Assembly (NCBI GenBank): GCA_019421345.1
Contig: JAHZFL010000015.1
Location: 15,068-79,067 of the forward strand
Reading direction: 5' to 3'
Origin: Roseburia sp.
GTDB taxonomy: Bacteria > Bacillota > Clostridia > Lachnospirales > Lachnospiraceae
DNA: 64,000 nt
Made by a program: the position numbers and the translations under genes. Below are positions 26,820-34,488 of this stretch, in pieces. The notes under the pieces are model-generated. The model worked only from the letters and a program-made list of their open reading frames with translations, did no database searches and was not told the origin of the DNA. The stretch's first letter is position 1; each line of letters opens with the position of its first letter.

Positions 26820-27398
26820 TCAGGCGCGAAAATGTATCTCACCTGTTGCAGCATCCATGCACTCAACAATGGCAAGCGATTCCAGCTGGTAGCCAAGATT
26901 TCTGATCATACGGCCGCCGGACTGGAAGCCTTTCTCCACCGCGATTCCGATCCCCTCCACCGTGCCTCCCGCGGACTGTACGATCTGTATCAGTCCCTGA
27001 AGGGCACAGCCGTTTGCAAGAAAATCGTCAATGATCAAAACATGCGAATCCTCATTTAAAAACTTCTTGGAGACAATGACCTGATTCCTGCAGTGGTGTG
27101 TAAAGGACTCAACCTCCGCCACATACATTTCTCCCTCGATGTTGATGCTCTTGGATTTCTTGGCAAATACGACCGGCACGTTAAAATACTGCGCCACAAT
27201 ACAGGCAATTCCGATGCCGGACGCCTCGATCGTCAAAATCTGATTGATCGGCTTTCCCGCAAACCGCCTCTGAAATTCCTTTCCCATCTCGTTAAAAAGA
27301 GCAATGTCCATCTGATGATTTAAAAAGGAATCAACTTTTAAGACATTGCCTTCTTTGACAATGCCGTCTCTTTTGATGCGTTCTTCCAAAAAATTCAT
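26820..27398 (-). CDS. xpt: Xanthine phosphoribosyltransferase
   Basis: Salvages xanthine to XMP with PRPP, 192 aa, the normal Xpt length. The PRPP-binding loop VLIIDDFLANGCALQGL and the N-terminal MDIALFNEMGKEF segment are typical. Ribosome site GGGGAGAGCGC precedes the ATG. It follows a DUF1846 gene by 12 nt. No purine riboswitch is seen ahead of this two-gene unit, unlike many xpt genes in Bacilli. Confidence 0.94.
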   Translation of the reverse strand: MNFLEERIKRDGIVKEGNVLKVDSFLNHQMDIALFNEMGKEFQRRFAGKPINQILTIEASGIGIACIVAQYFNVPVVFAKKSKSINIEGEMYVAEVESFTHHCRNQVIVSKKFLNEDSHVLIIDDFLANGCALQGLIQIVQSAGGTVEGIGIAVEKGFQSGGRMIRNLGYQLESLAIVECMDAATGEIHFRA

Positions 27399-27410
27399 GC
27401 GCTCTCCCCT

Positions 27411-28895
27411 TTAAAAATACAGTTCCTTACTCGGATAGATTGGCTCGCAGGTCATGCGCAGCCCAAGCTTGCGCAGCGTGTCCTCATCCCCCGCCAAAAG
27501 CATCTGCGTTGAGTGAAACTCACAGTCGCGCAGCTGCTGTAGGGCACGCATGGCGCGCGCAGTCAGTGTGTTTGTCGCTCCCGAAATAGACAGCGCAGTC
27601 AGCACGTCCTCCAAATTTAAAAGCGTGCTGTGATTATTTAAAATCTTCGTCTTAAGCTCCACGATCGGCTTTAAGATCACAGGGCTTAACAGCGTCAGAT
27701 CATCGTCAATATTTGTCAGCTCCTTGATCGCATTTAAGACTACAGAGGAGCTTGCCGTCATAAGCTCGCTCGACTTTCCGGTCACGATCCTGCCATCCGG
27801 AAGCTCAATCGCCGCCGCAGGCATATCGCTCGCCGCAGATTTGTCAAGCGCCGCCTTCACCACATCACGAATATCCGGCGTGATATTGAGCTGACGCATG
27901 ATCAGCTTGATCTTCTCCACTGCCTCCTGTTCTCCCTTTCCCTGCCGGTGCGCACATTTTGCTGCAAAGAAACGCCGGATAATCTCCTGACAGCTCGCCG
28001 CGCTTACCGCATCGTCGTCAAAAATCGCATAGCCCGCCATATTCACGCCCATGTCGGTCGGGCTCTTGTAGTCGAACACGCCGCCGTTTATGCTTGCGAG
28101 CGTGCTCTCCACGATCGGAAACGCCTCCACGTCACGGTTATAGTTGACGGTCGTCTCACCGTATGCCTCCAGATGGAACGGATCGATCATGTTGACGTCA
28201 TTTAAGTCCGCGGTTGCCGCCTCATACGCAAGATTGACCGGATGCTTTAGCGCCAGATTCCAGATCGGGAACGTCTCAAACTTGGCATAACCCGCCGCGT
28301 TTCCACGGATCGTCTCATGATAGACCTGTGACAGGCAGGTCGCAAGCTTGCCGCTGCCGGGCCCCGGCGCCGTCACGACTACCAGAGGCTTTGTCGTCTC
28401 GACATACGGGTTCGCGCCAAACCCTTCTTCGCTGCAGATGTAATCAATCTCTGTCGGATAACCCTTAATCGGTCTGTGCACATAATTTTTCACGCCACGC
28501 ATCGTAAGCTTTGACATAAACGCATCTGCCGCAGGCTGTCCGGTATAGCGGGTGATGACAACGCTGTTGACCTCAATGCCAAGATGCGTAATATTATCAA
28601 TCAGGCGCAGCACGTCCATGTCATAGGTGATACCGAGATCCGCACGCATTTTTGTCTTTTCAATATCGCCCGCAGAAATCGTAAAAATAATCTCCGCCGT
28701 CTCACGCAGCTCATAGAGCAGCTTGATCTTGGCATTCACATCGAAGCCCGGCAGAACTCTTGCCGCATGATAATCGTCAAACAGCTTGCCGCCAAATTCG
28801 AGATAAAGCTTTCCCTTCGCCTGCTCGATCCTCTCTAGGATATGCTCCTTTTGCTTCTTCATGTACAGGTCATTGTCAAATCCAATTTTATCCAT
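27411..28895 (-). CDS. DUF1846 family protein
   Basis: 494-aa cytoplasmic protein of the conserved DUF1846 family found in anaerobes and streptococci. The N-terminal IGFDNDLYMKKQKEHILERIEQ and the VVTAPGPGSGKLATCLSQ P-loop-like stretch near residue 180 are family hallmarks and suggest a nucleotide-binding role, which remains unproven. The ATG is preferred over a GTG two codons upstream because AGAGG is 9 nt before it. Cotranscribed with xpt. Confidence 0.9.
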   Translation of the reverse strand: MDKIGFDNDLYMKKQKEHILERIEQAKGKLYLEFGGKLFDDYHAARVLPGFDVNAKIKLLYELRETAEIIFTISAGDIEKTKMRADLGITYDMDVLRLIDNITHLGIEVNSVVITRYTGQPAADAFMSKLTMRGVKNYVHRPIKGYPTEIDYICSEEGFGANPYVETTKPLVVVTAPGPGSGKLATCLSQVYHETIRGNAAGYAKFETFPIWNLALKHPVNLAYEAATADLNDVNMIDPFHLEAYGETTVNYNRDVEAFPIVESTLASINGGVFDYKSPTDMGVNMAGYAIFDDDAVSAASCQEIIRRFFAAKCAHRQGKGEQEAVEKIKLIMRQLNITPDIRDVVKAALDKSAASDMPAAAIELPDGRIVTGKSSELMTASSSVVLNAIKELTNIDDDLTLLSPVILKPIVELKTKILNNHSTLLNLEDVLTALSISGATNTLTARAMRALQQLRDCEFHSTQMLLAGDEDTLRKLGLRMTCEPIYPSKELYF

Positions 28896-28944
28896 GTGCA
28901 CCCGCCTCTTTCTAATTTGCTGTCAATTCTTTTTTAACGAAATA

Positions 28945-28973
28945 AGAGTATCACGTCATCCCTGTTTTTTCAA
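28945..28973 (-). promoter_or_regulatory. Promoter of the DUF1846-xpt operon
   Basis: On the minus strand TTGAAA (28973-28968) and TACTCT (28950-28945) have a 17-bp spacer, about 50 bp before the start codon. Confidence 0.55.
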
Positions 28974-29036
28974 GCTTGTATCTGCTGACCTGATAATTTT
29001 AAAAAAAAACTCCATAAACAGCTTGCAAATTTGCTG

Positions 29037-29163
29037 TTGAAACTTTAACAGCCATATACTATAATAATCATAAAGAGAGCAACCGCCCACAAAGTGGTTA
29101 GCCTCATAGTATGACAAAAATAAGTCACTCGTCCGGCTAAGACAAGAGTGGCTTATTTATTTT
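29037..29163 (+). ncRNA. Antisense antitoxin RNA, copy 1 (RatA-like), with promoter
   Basis: Consensus promoter TTGAAA (29037-29042), 17-bp spacer, TATAAT (29060-29065); transcription should start near 29072. The roughly 90-nt RNA holds a small CCAC-AAA-GTGG hairpin and ends in a hairpin (AAGTCACTC...GAGTGGCTT) with T-rich tail at about 29163. Its 3' part overlaps the end of the toxin message, the tail-to-tail layout of txpA/ratA-type modules. No ribosome site or open frame is seen in it. Confidence 0.75.
29122..29163. terminator. Shared bidirectional terminator, copy 1
   Basis: The stem AAGTCACTC/GAGTGGCTT is flanked by A-rich and T-rich runs on both sides, so it can end the antisense RNA rightward and the toxin message leftward. 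The same element recurs at 29549-29590. Confidence 0.6.
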
Positions 29164-29249
29164 CGCTTGTTATTCCTATCTATGTAGGCAAGCAGTGTGA
29201 TTAAAAATGCTGCAAACAGAATCAAGTCCTGAAATGAAAACATTTCCAT
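29157..29249 (-). CDS. Putative holin-like type I toxin, copy 1
   Basis: A 30-residue peptide: a short polar start (MEMFSFQD), one hydrophobic helix (LILFAAFLITLLAYI) and a basic tail (DRNNKRK). This is the layout of the Firmicute holin-like (TxpA/BsrG-related) type I toxins, which insert in the membrane when overexpressed. A strong GGGGAGG site sits ahead of the ATG. A TTGTTT/TATTCT pair with 17-bp spacing upstream (29317-29345 region) fits a promoter. The message is opposed by the antisense RNA on the other strand. Confidence 0.8.
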   Translation of the reverse strand: MEMFSFQDLILFAAFLITLLAYIDRNNKRK

Positions 29250-29408
29250 CCGCACCACCTCCCCTCTTGCGTAAGTCTGGGAGGCTGCCACTCTGTACAC
29301 GATCACTCTCTTTCACAGAGAATAACATATTTTTCCGGTTCAAACAATCCTACATTTGCCTTATTTTATATTAGTGTATCTTCCGCCAACCACATAATTA
29401 TTTAAGAA

Positions 29409-29440
29409 AAAGCTCCATAAACACATGGTTTATGGAACTT
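29409..29440 (-). terminator. Hairpin between the two toxin module copies
   Basis: On the minus strand AGTTCCATAAAC-CATGT-GTTTATGGAGCT is followed by TTTTTCTT, a good terminator for transcripts from gdhA or the second copy. A truncated trace of it (CTCCATAAACA) precedes copy 1, so the duplicated unit once extended further. Confidence 0.65.
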
Positions 29441-29463
29441 CCCAATAGCTTGCAAATTTGCTG

Positions 29464-29590
29464 TTGAAACTTTAACAGCCATATACTATAATAATCATAA
29501 AGAGAGCAACCGCCCACAAAGTGGTTAGCCTCATAGTATGACAAAAATAAGTCACTCGTCCGGCTAAGACAAGAGTGGCTTATTTATTTT
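29464..29590 (+). ncRNA. Antisense antitoxin RNA, copy 2, with promoter
   Basis: Same as copy 1: TTGAAA (29464-29469), TATAAT (29487-29492), predicted start near 29499 and hairpin terminator ending near 29590. Because the two copies are identical, each RNA could neutralise either toxin message. Confidence 0.75.
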
Positions 29591-29676
29591 CGCTTGTTAT
29601 TCCTATCTATGTAGGCAAGCAGTGTGATTAAAAATGCTGCAAACAGAATCAAGTCCTGAAATGAAAACATTTCCAT
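29584..29676 (-). CDS. Putative holin-like type I toxin, copy 2
   Basis: Encodes the same 30-residue hydrophobic peptide as the gene at 29157-29249, with the same ribosome site and upstream region. Nothing in it is altered, so both copies look functional. Confidence 0.8.
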   Translation of the reverse strand: MEMFSFQDLILFAAFLITLLAYIDRNNKRK

Positions 29677-29829
29677 CCGCACCACCTCCCCTCTTGCGTA
29701 AGTCTGGGAGGCTGCCACTCTGTACACGATCACTCTCTTTCACAGAGAATAACATATTTTTCCGGTTCAAACAATCCTACGCTTGTATGTTGTCTGATTT
29801 CATATTCTACAATTCAACAATCCCTGTCA

Positions 29830-31164
29830 TCAGCAGACACCCTGTGCCAGCATCGCATTCGCAACCTTCTCAAAGCCCGCAATATTCGCTCCTGCCACAT
29901 AGTTGCCTTCCATACCGTAGCGCTTTGCCGCCTCGTCGATATTGTGATAGATATTGATCATGATCTGCTGCAGCTTTTCGTCAACCTCCTCAAAGGTCCA
30001 GCTTAAGCGCTCGCTGTTTTGTGTCATCTCCAGCGCCGATGTTGCCACGCCGCCCGCATTGGAAGCCTTGCCGCAGATAAACCACACGCCGTTCTCCTGC
30101 AAATACTTTGTGGCGTCCAAAGAAGTCGGCATATTTGCCCCCTCACAGACAGCCTTTACACCGTTTGCCACAAGCTGCTTTGCATCGTCGATGAGCAGCT
30201 CGTTTTGCGTTGCACACGGAAGCGCAATGTCGCATTTCACGCTCCATACGCCGCGTCCCTCATGATACTCCGCTCCACTTCTCACAGCCGCATACTCGGT
30301 CAGTCGCGCACGCTTAACTTCCTTGATCTCCTTAAGCAGCGCAACATCAATTCCCTGCGGATCATAGATCCATCCGGTGGAATCGGAGCACGTCACAACC
30401 TTTGCCCCCATCTGCTGTGCCTTCTCGATCGCATAGATCGCAACGTTTCCGGCACCTGATACCACGACCGTCTTGCCCTCCATGGACTCCCCATGACACT
30501 TCATCAGCTCCTGCGTAATATACAAAAGACCGTATCCCGTTGCCTCGGTACGCGCCAGCGATCCGCCGTAGCTTAAGCCCTTTCCGGTCAGAACGCCCTC
30601 GTTCACACCGCGGATCCGCTTATACTGTCCGTACATATACCCGATCTCTCTTGCACCCGTTCCAATATCTCCGGCAGGCACATCAACGGCCGCGCCGATA
30701 TATTTGCACAGCTCGGTCATAAAGCTCTGACAAAATGCCATAACCTCTCGGTCAGATTTGCCCTTCGGGTCAAAGTCAGCGCCACCCTTACCGCCGCCAA
30801 TCGGAAGCCCGGTCAGAGAATTTTTAAAAATCTGCTCAAATCCTAAAAATTTGATAATACCGGTATTTACCGACGGATGCAGACGCAGACCTCCCTTGTA
30901 TGGTCCGATTGCATTGTTGTACTGTACACGGTAACCGATATTGACCTGCACCTGTCCCTGATCGTCCACCCACGGAACACGGAACTTAAACTGTCTGTCC
31001 GGCTCGACCAGACGTTCTAACAGCGCCTCTTTTCTGTATACTGCCTCGTTGGCGTCGATCACCGGTCTTAAAGACTCCAGCACCTCCTCTGCTGCCTGCA
31101 AAAATTCAGGCTCGGAAGCATTCTTTTCTTTTACCTTTGCTAAAACTTCATCAACGTATCCCAT
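29830..31164 (-). CDS. gdhA: NADP-type glutamate dehydrogenase
   Basis: Interconverts 2-oxoglutarate plus ammonia and glutamate. 444 aa from the ATG of MGYVDEV, chosen because AGGAG is 10 nt before it and only 1 nt before the upstream ATG. The catalytic motif LPIGGGKGGADFDPKGKSD, the GAGNVAIYA nucleotide loop and the C-terminal SNAGGVATSALEMTQNS segment are those of hexameric bacterial GdhA. It stands alone, with the toxin modules downstream. Confidence 0.96.
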   Translation of the reverse strand: MGYVDEVLAKVKEKNASEPEFLQAAEEVLESLRPVIDANEAVYRKEALLERLVEPDRQFKFRVPWVDDQGQVQVNIGYRVQYNNAIGPYKGGLRLHPSVNTGIIKFLGFEQIFKNSLTGLPIGGGKGGADFDPKGKSDREVMAFCQSFMTELCKYIGAAVDVPAGDIGTGAREIGYMYGQYKRIRGVNEGVLTGKGLSYGGSLARTEATGYGLLYITQELMKCHGESMEGKTVVVSGAGNVAIYAIEKAQQMGAKVVTCSDSTGWIYDPQGIDVALLKEIKEVKRARLTEYAAVRSGAEYHEGRGVWSVKCDIALPCATQNELLIDDAKQLVANGVKAVCEGANMPTSLDATKYLQENGVWFICGKASNAGGVATSALEMTQNSERLSWTFEEVDEKLQQIMINIYHNIDEAAKRYGMEGNYVAGANIAGFEKVANAMLAQGVC

Positions 31165-31348
31165 CCTGCACATTCTCCTTCTAAAATTTATAGTCTCCAG
31201 TGCAGTGCCGCAGCCTTTGTCTCCAGCACAACATTTGTAACGTTATTTTAGTATACTTTTTTCCGAAGCGCAAGGCTCTTTTCTTTCATTCATTAAATTG
31301 TTAAAGTACGCACCGTTGTGCCGGACTTTTCTGTGAAATCTGACGGTA

Positions 31349-31597
31349 TTATATCAATCGGTAAATAATGATCGCAAGCAGCACCCCGATGATGCTTGCG
31401 ATTGTGATCTTAATAGACAGCGCAAATGTGAGCACCATGATTCCGAGATCCAGCACGATCGGACTTGTCAGTCCAAAGCTCTGCCCGTAATTAAGCCACC
31501 CAAAGCCCGGTACACCGGCAGCCAGATTTCCAATGAAGCCTCCCAGCACGATTCCCGCCAATAGCAGCAAAAACAATGCCCAGTGATTCTTACCCAT
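31349..31597 (-). CDS. DUF4321 family small membrane protein
   Basis: 82 aa from MGKNHW (ACGAGGAATT upstream). Two or three hydrophobic helices with LLLAGIVLGGFIGNLA and a WLNYGQSFGL link match the DUF4321 family, a short clostridial protein of unknown role. It is translated just after the MarR stop codon, so the two form a unit. Confidence 0.8.
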   Translation of the reverse strand: MGKNHWALFLLLLAGIVLGGFIGNLAAGVPGFGWLNYGQSFGLTSPIVLDLGIMVLTFALSIKITIASIIGVLLAIIIYRLI

Positions 31598-31611
31598 AAT
31601 TCCTCGTCCCA

Positions 31612-32079
31612 TTATCTTGTCTCCCTCTCTTTCTCTCTCTCTTTATATTCGTCACGAAAATAATCGATCAGCTTTGCCAGACTGTAGATCAAAATCGTTG
31701 TCTCCTGCTCGTTCAACTGTCCCTTCGCCTCCGAGATCATCCTGCGGTGGAAGCCCTCATGGTGCGCATATGCCTTTCTGCCTCTTTCTGTCAGCGAAAC
31801 CCATATCACACGCCTATCATGTTTGCTTCTCTCCCTGCACACATACCCCTTATCGACAAGCCCCGCAACCGCCTTCGTGAGCGTCCCGGTCGTCACGCCA
31901 AGCAATCTGGCAATGTCTGTCATATTTTTTGGCTCCTTGATCCCGATTGCCTCGATCACATGAAAATCGTTATAGGTAATGTCTCCAAATTCCTCGCACA
32001 CAAGACATTGCCCCTCTATTTCCATAATATCCTTAAATAATTTTACCAGCAATTCGTTTAATGTTTCATCTGCCGTCAT
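31612..32079 (-). CDS. MarR family transcriptional regulator
   Basis: 155 aa winged helix-turn-helix protein. NMTDIARLLGVTTGTLTKAVAGLVDKGYVCRERSKHDRRVIWVSLTERG is the DNA-binding region with wing. Similar regulators (FabT-like) control fatty-acid synthesis genes, but no fab genes are present here. It precedes the DUF4321 gene. Confidence 0.88.
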   Translation of the reverse strand: MTADETLNELLVKLFKDIMEIEGQCLVCEEFGDITYNDFHVIEAIGIKEPKNMTDIARLLGVTTGTLTKAVAGLVDKGYVCRERSKHDRRVIWVSLTERGRKAYAHHEGFHRRMISEAKGQLNEQETTILIYSLAKLIDYFRDEYKEREKERETR

Positions 32080-32165
32080 ACTCTTACCTCTGTTTCTAAA
32101 GCCTTCCCTAAGATTCGCTTATCCATTATAGCATAATTACTTGCGCAGGCAAAACATTTTTGCAC

Positions 32166-32194
32166 TTGACATTCCCACACCAAGTTGCTATAGT
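32166..32194 (+). promoter_or_regulatory. Promoter of thiT
   Basis: Perfect TTGACA (32166-32171), 17-bp spacer, TATAGT (32189-32194). Transcription would start near 32201, 25 nt ahead of the riboswitch. Confidence 0.75.
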
Positions 32195-32225
32195 TAGTTC
32201 CGTCAAAAGAAAATTGAATATCACA

Positions 32226-32307
32226 ACGCTAGGGGGGCTTTTGCTGAGAGATGGATTCCCATCGACCCTTATTACTTGAACCGGATAATACCGGCGTAAG
32301 GAAGCTT
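32226..32307 (+). promoter_or_regulatory. TPP riboswitch (THI element)
   Basis: All conserved blocks are visible: GCTAGGGG, TTGCTGAGAG, ACCCTTATTACTTGA, CGGATAATACCGGCG and TAAGGAAGC. It lies in the leader of the thiamine transporter gene thiT and should switch it off when thiamine pyrophosphate is plentiful. Confidence 0.95.
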
Positions 32308-32324
32308 TTTCACTTTTTACAAGT

Positions 32325-32365
32325 AAATCCCCCTGTCGGTGCGTATTCACCTATAAGGAGGATTT
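32325..32365 (+). promoter_or_regulatory. Anti-Shine-Dalgarno hairpin of the TPP riboswitch
   Basis: AAATCCCCCT (32325-32334) can pair with AGGAGGATTT (32356-32365), which contains the thiT ribosome site, with one mismatch; a GGTG/CACC inner stem stabilises the loop. This points to control of translation rather than termination, as no T-run follows. Confidence 0.6.
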
Positions 32366-32369
32366 TTTT

Positions 32370-33053
32370 ATGAACAACTTTTTTGCTACACCCGAAGGAG
32401 CATGGGGAGACGGCTCCGTCCATGTCACTCCGATCGGAATTACGATCCTTGTAATCGTTATCGCAGCGCTCATCATTGGGGCTGCTATCTGGCGTCAGCG
32501 CAATTCCAGCAAAAAAAAGGTGCTGACCACCAAGCAGCTCGTCTATTCTGCCGCTGCTATCGGGCTTGCCGTTGTCTGCTCCATGATCAAGCTGTTTGAA
32601 ATGCCCATGGGCGGCTCTGTAACACTCTTATCCATGCTCTTTATCGTGCTGATCGCCTACTGGTACGGTCCTTATGTCGGCATCATGACGGCTGTCGCTT
32701 ATGGTCTCGTACAGTTTGTAACAGAGCCGATCTTCTACACGCTGCCGCAAATGCTGCTCGATTATCCGCTCGCCTTCGGCGCGCTCGGACTTGCCGGATT
32801 TTTTCACAATAAAAAATACGGACTTCAGATCGGCTACATAGCAGGTGTTCTCGGACGTTTTCTTTTCTCTACCGCATCCGGCGTTATCTTCTTCGCCTCC
32901 TATGCACCGGAGGGAATGCATCCGCTCGTTTACTCCGCCGGTTATCAGGCATCGTATCTCGTTCCGGAGGCGGTTGTCACACTGATCATTATCTCGATCC
33001 CACCGGTTGCAAAGGCGCTTGCGCAGGTAAAAAGACAAGCAGTCGAGAACTAA
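32370..33053 (+). CDS. thiT: Energy-coupled thiamine transporter ThiT
   Basis: S component of an ECF transporter, 227 aa with six hydrophobic helices. The RxxAxxGLAVVCSMIKLFEMPMGGSVTLLSM stretch is the ThiT signature, and the C-terminal half keeps the conserved GRFLFSTASGVIFFASYAPEG motif that forms the thiamine pocket. Ribosome site AAGGAGG. It carries no ATPase of its own and must use the EcfT/EcfA1/EcfA2 module, encoded at 4.1-6.7 kb. Confidence 0.95.
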   Translation: MNNFFATPEGAWGDGSVHVTPIGITILVIVIAALIIGAAIWRQRNSSKKKVLTTKQLVYSAAAIGLAVVCSMIKLFEMPMGGSVTLLSMLFIVLIAYWYGPYVGIMTAVAYGLVQFVTEPIFYTLPQMLLDYPLAFGALGLAGFFHNKKYGLQIGYIAGVLGRFLFSTASGVIFFASYAPEGMHPLVYSAGYQASYLVPEAVVTLIIISIPPVAKALAQVKRQAVEN

Positions 33054-33189
33054 TGGAAAATGTCGTGCTGCTCCGCCAAAAGCTTATATTTGCAGCCCGT
33101 CTGCAGATAGTTGCATTTTGATAGTTTGAAAAATCACCTGCAATCTTATTCCAATCCTAACGATGAGCAGTACGCTTCGCAGCTTACTC

Positions 33190-33387
33190 TTATGTCAAAA
33201 AGAGAGCCCCTAAGGCTCTCTTTTTTTGACATTCCCTAACATAAAACCAACTATCACGCATAAAACAAAAAACAATATTATTTTCGATAAATCTCCACTG
33301 CTTAATCCACGCTCCAATAAGAAAAAAGCCTAAAAATGCACCTATAATAAGCGCTACAATAAGCTTAATAATTTCAATTTTTCTCAT
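33190..33387 (-). CDS. Small membrane protein, possible gene
   Basis: 65 aa with an AGGAG site 9 nt before ATG. Residues 1-30 (MRKIEIIKLIVALIIGAFLGFFLIGAWIK) form one hydrophobic helix. The last dozen residues are translated from the two arms of the terminator hairpin at 33197-33228, so the true C terminus may have been lost. No family recognised. Confidence 0.4.
   Translation of the reverse strand: MRKIEIIKLIVALIIGAFLGFFLIGAWIKQWRFIENNIVFCFMRDSWFYVRECQKKRALGALFLT
33197..33228. terminator. Terminator after thiT
   Basis: AGAGAGCC-CCTAA-GGCTCTCT followed by TTTTTTT on the plus strand, with an A-run on the other side, so it can act in both directions. The 140 bp between thiT and this hairpin show no gene. 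Confidence 0.85.
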
Positions 33388-33473
33388 TTCTTAACGCTCC
33401 TCTAGAAAAAGATATAAGCAATGATATTCTATGTTTGGCAAGTCAAGCTGACAGTTTCTTATGATTCATTGCA

Positions 33474-34412
33474 TTAGCCAAGCAGCATCTGCACACAGCC
33501 ATACATACCCGCGTCATTTCCAAGTCCCGCCAGCGCAAATCTTGTCTCCCTGCATGACGGGAACGCCGCCTCTTTATAATATTTCTGCACGCGCTCCGTC
33601 AAAATCTCCCCCGCCTTTGATACGCCGCCGCCAATTACGATAACCTCTGGATTTACGACGCACGCAATATTGGAAAGCGCTGTACCCAAAATTTTGCAGA
33701 CCTCGTCCACAAGCTCAAGCGCTGCCGCATCCTTTGCCTTTGCCTCATCAAAAATGTCACGCGCCGTCAGCGGTTCATGATTTCTAAGCGAGGTCTCCCT
33801 TGGATCTGCCGCAAGCTTTTTCTTTGCAAGGCGAACGATCCCTGTTGCAGAGGTATATTGCTCCAGACATCCGCGGCGTCCGCAGTTACAGGTCTCCTGC
33901 TCCGCGGGATCGATCGTAATATGACCGATCTCACCGCCCGCTCCGTCAAAGCCTGCCACGACTTTTCCGTCCACAATGATCCCGCCGCCAACGCCCGTAC
34001 CAAGCGTCACCATGATAACGTCCTTACAGCCTTTTGCGCCGCCCTGCCACATTTCGCCGAGCGCGGCTACGTTTGCATCGTTTCCCGCCTTGACCGCAAA
34101 TCCCGTCAGACTGCCAAGCTCTGCCTCCACATCTACCGTTCCCCAGCCGACATTGACACAACCGCTCACAACGCCCTGACTGTTGACAGGTCCGGGAACC
34201 CCAACACCGATTCCCGCAACCTCATCCTTTCCAATCCCTTCCTTAACAAGCTTAGCCTCTACGGCTGCCGCCACATCAGAAAGAATGCCGGCGCCTCGAT
34301 TTTCCTTATTTGTCGGAATCTCCCATTTATCCAGAAGTCTGCCGCTTGTATCAAACAGCCCCATCTTACAGGTCGTTCCCCCAATATCTACTCCAAACGC
34401 ATATTTCTTCAT
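33474..34412 (-). CDS. glcK: ROK family glucokinase
   Basis: Phosphorylates glucose with ATP. 312 aa. N-terminal phosphate motif DIGGTTCKMGLFD, sugar-binding GAGGEIGHIT and the zinc-binding CNCGRRGCLEQ that marks the ROK family are present. It stands alone downstream of the PBP gene. A role in glycolysis or glycogen/maltose use is likely, perhaps with the GH13 glucosidase. Confidence 0.92.
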   Translation of the reverse strand: MKKYAFGVDIGGTTCKMGLFDTSGRLLDKWEIPTNKENRGAGILSDVAAAVEAKLVKEGIGKDEVAGIGVGVPGPVNSQGVVSGCVNVGWGTVDVEAELGSLTGFAVKAGNDANVAALGEMWQGGAKGCKDVIMVTLGTGVGGGIIVDGKVVAGFDGAGGEIGHITIDPAEQETCNCGRRGCLEQYTSATGIVRLAKKKLAADPRETSLRNHEPLTARDIFDEAKAKDAAALELVDEVCKILGTALSNIACVVNPEVIVIGGGVSKAGEILTERVQKYYKEAAFPSCRETRFALAGLGNDAGMYGCVQMLLG

Positions 34413-34488
34413 CTTCCAAGCTCCTGTTCTTTTTTCTCATCACGCATCTCTCATGATGATTTTATGATAACGTGTTATGCCCCTTCTG

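Larger units (their letters stand above)
29020..29353. repeat. 334-bp direct repeat, copy 1 (type I toxin-antitoxin module)
   Basis: This 334-bp block is base-for-base identical to 29447-29780 by direct reading. Each copy holds a complete small hydrophobic peptide gene on the minus strand and a promoter-terminator unit for a short antisense RNA on the plus strand. The copies are separated by 93 bp that include an extra hairpin. Confidence 0.95.
29447..29780. repeat. 334-bp direct repeat, copy 2
   Basis: Identical to 29020-29353. Identity starts at AGCTTGC and ends at CAATCCTAC, after which the flanks differ. It lies 49 bp beyond the gdhA stop codon. Confidence 0.95.

Noticed and set aside
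27399..27411. Purine riboswitch expected upstream of xpt
   Set aside because: Only 12 nt separate xpt from the DUF1846 gene, and the leader ahead of the operon shows none of the conserved purine-sensor loops.
29020..29780. Possible CRISPR or tandem satellite
   Set aside because: There are only two copies of a long unit, and each carries a complete gene and RNA; no short repeat-spacer pattern exists.
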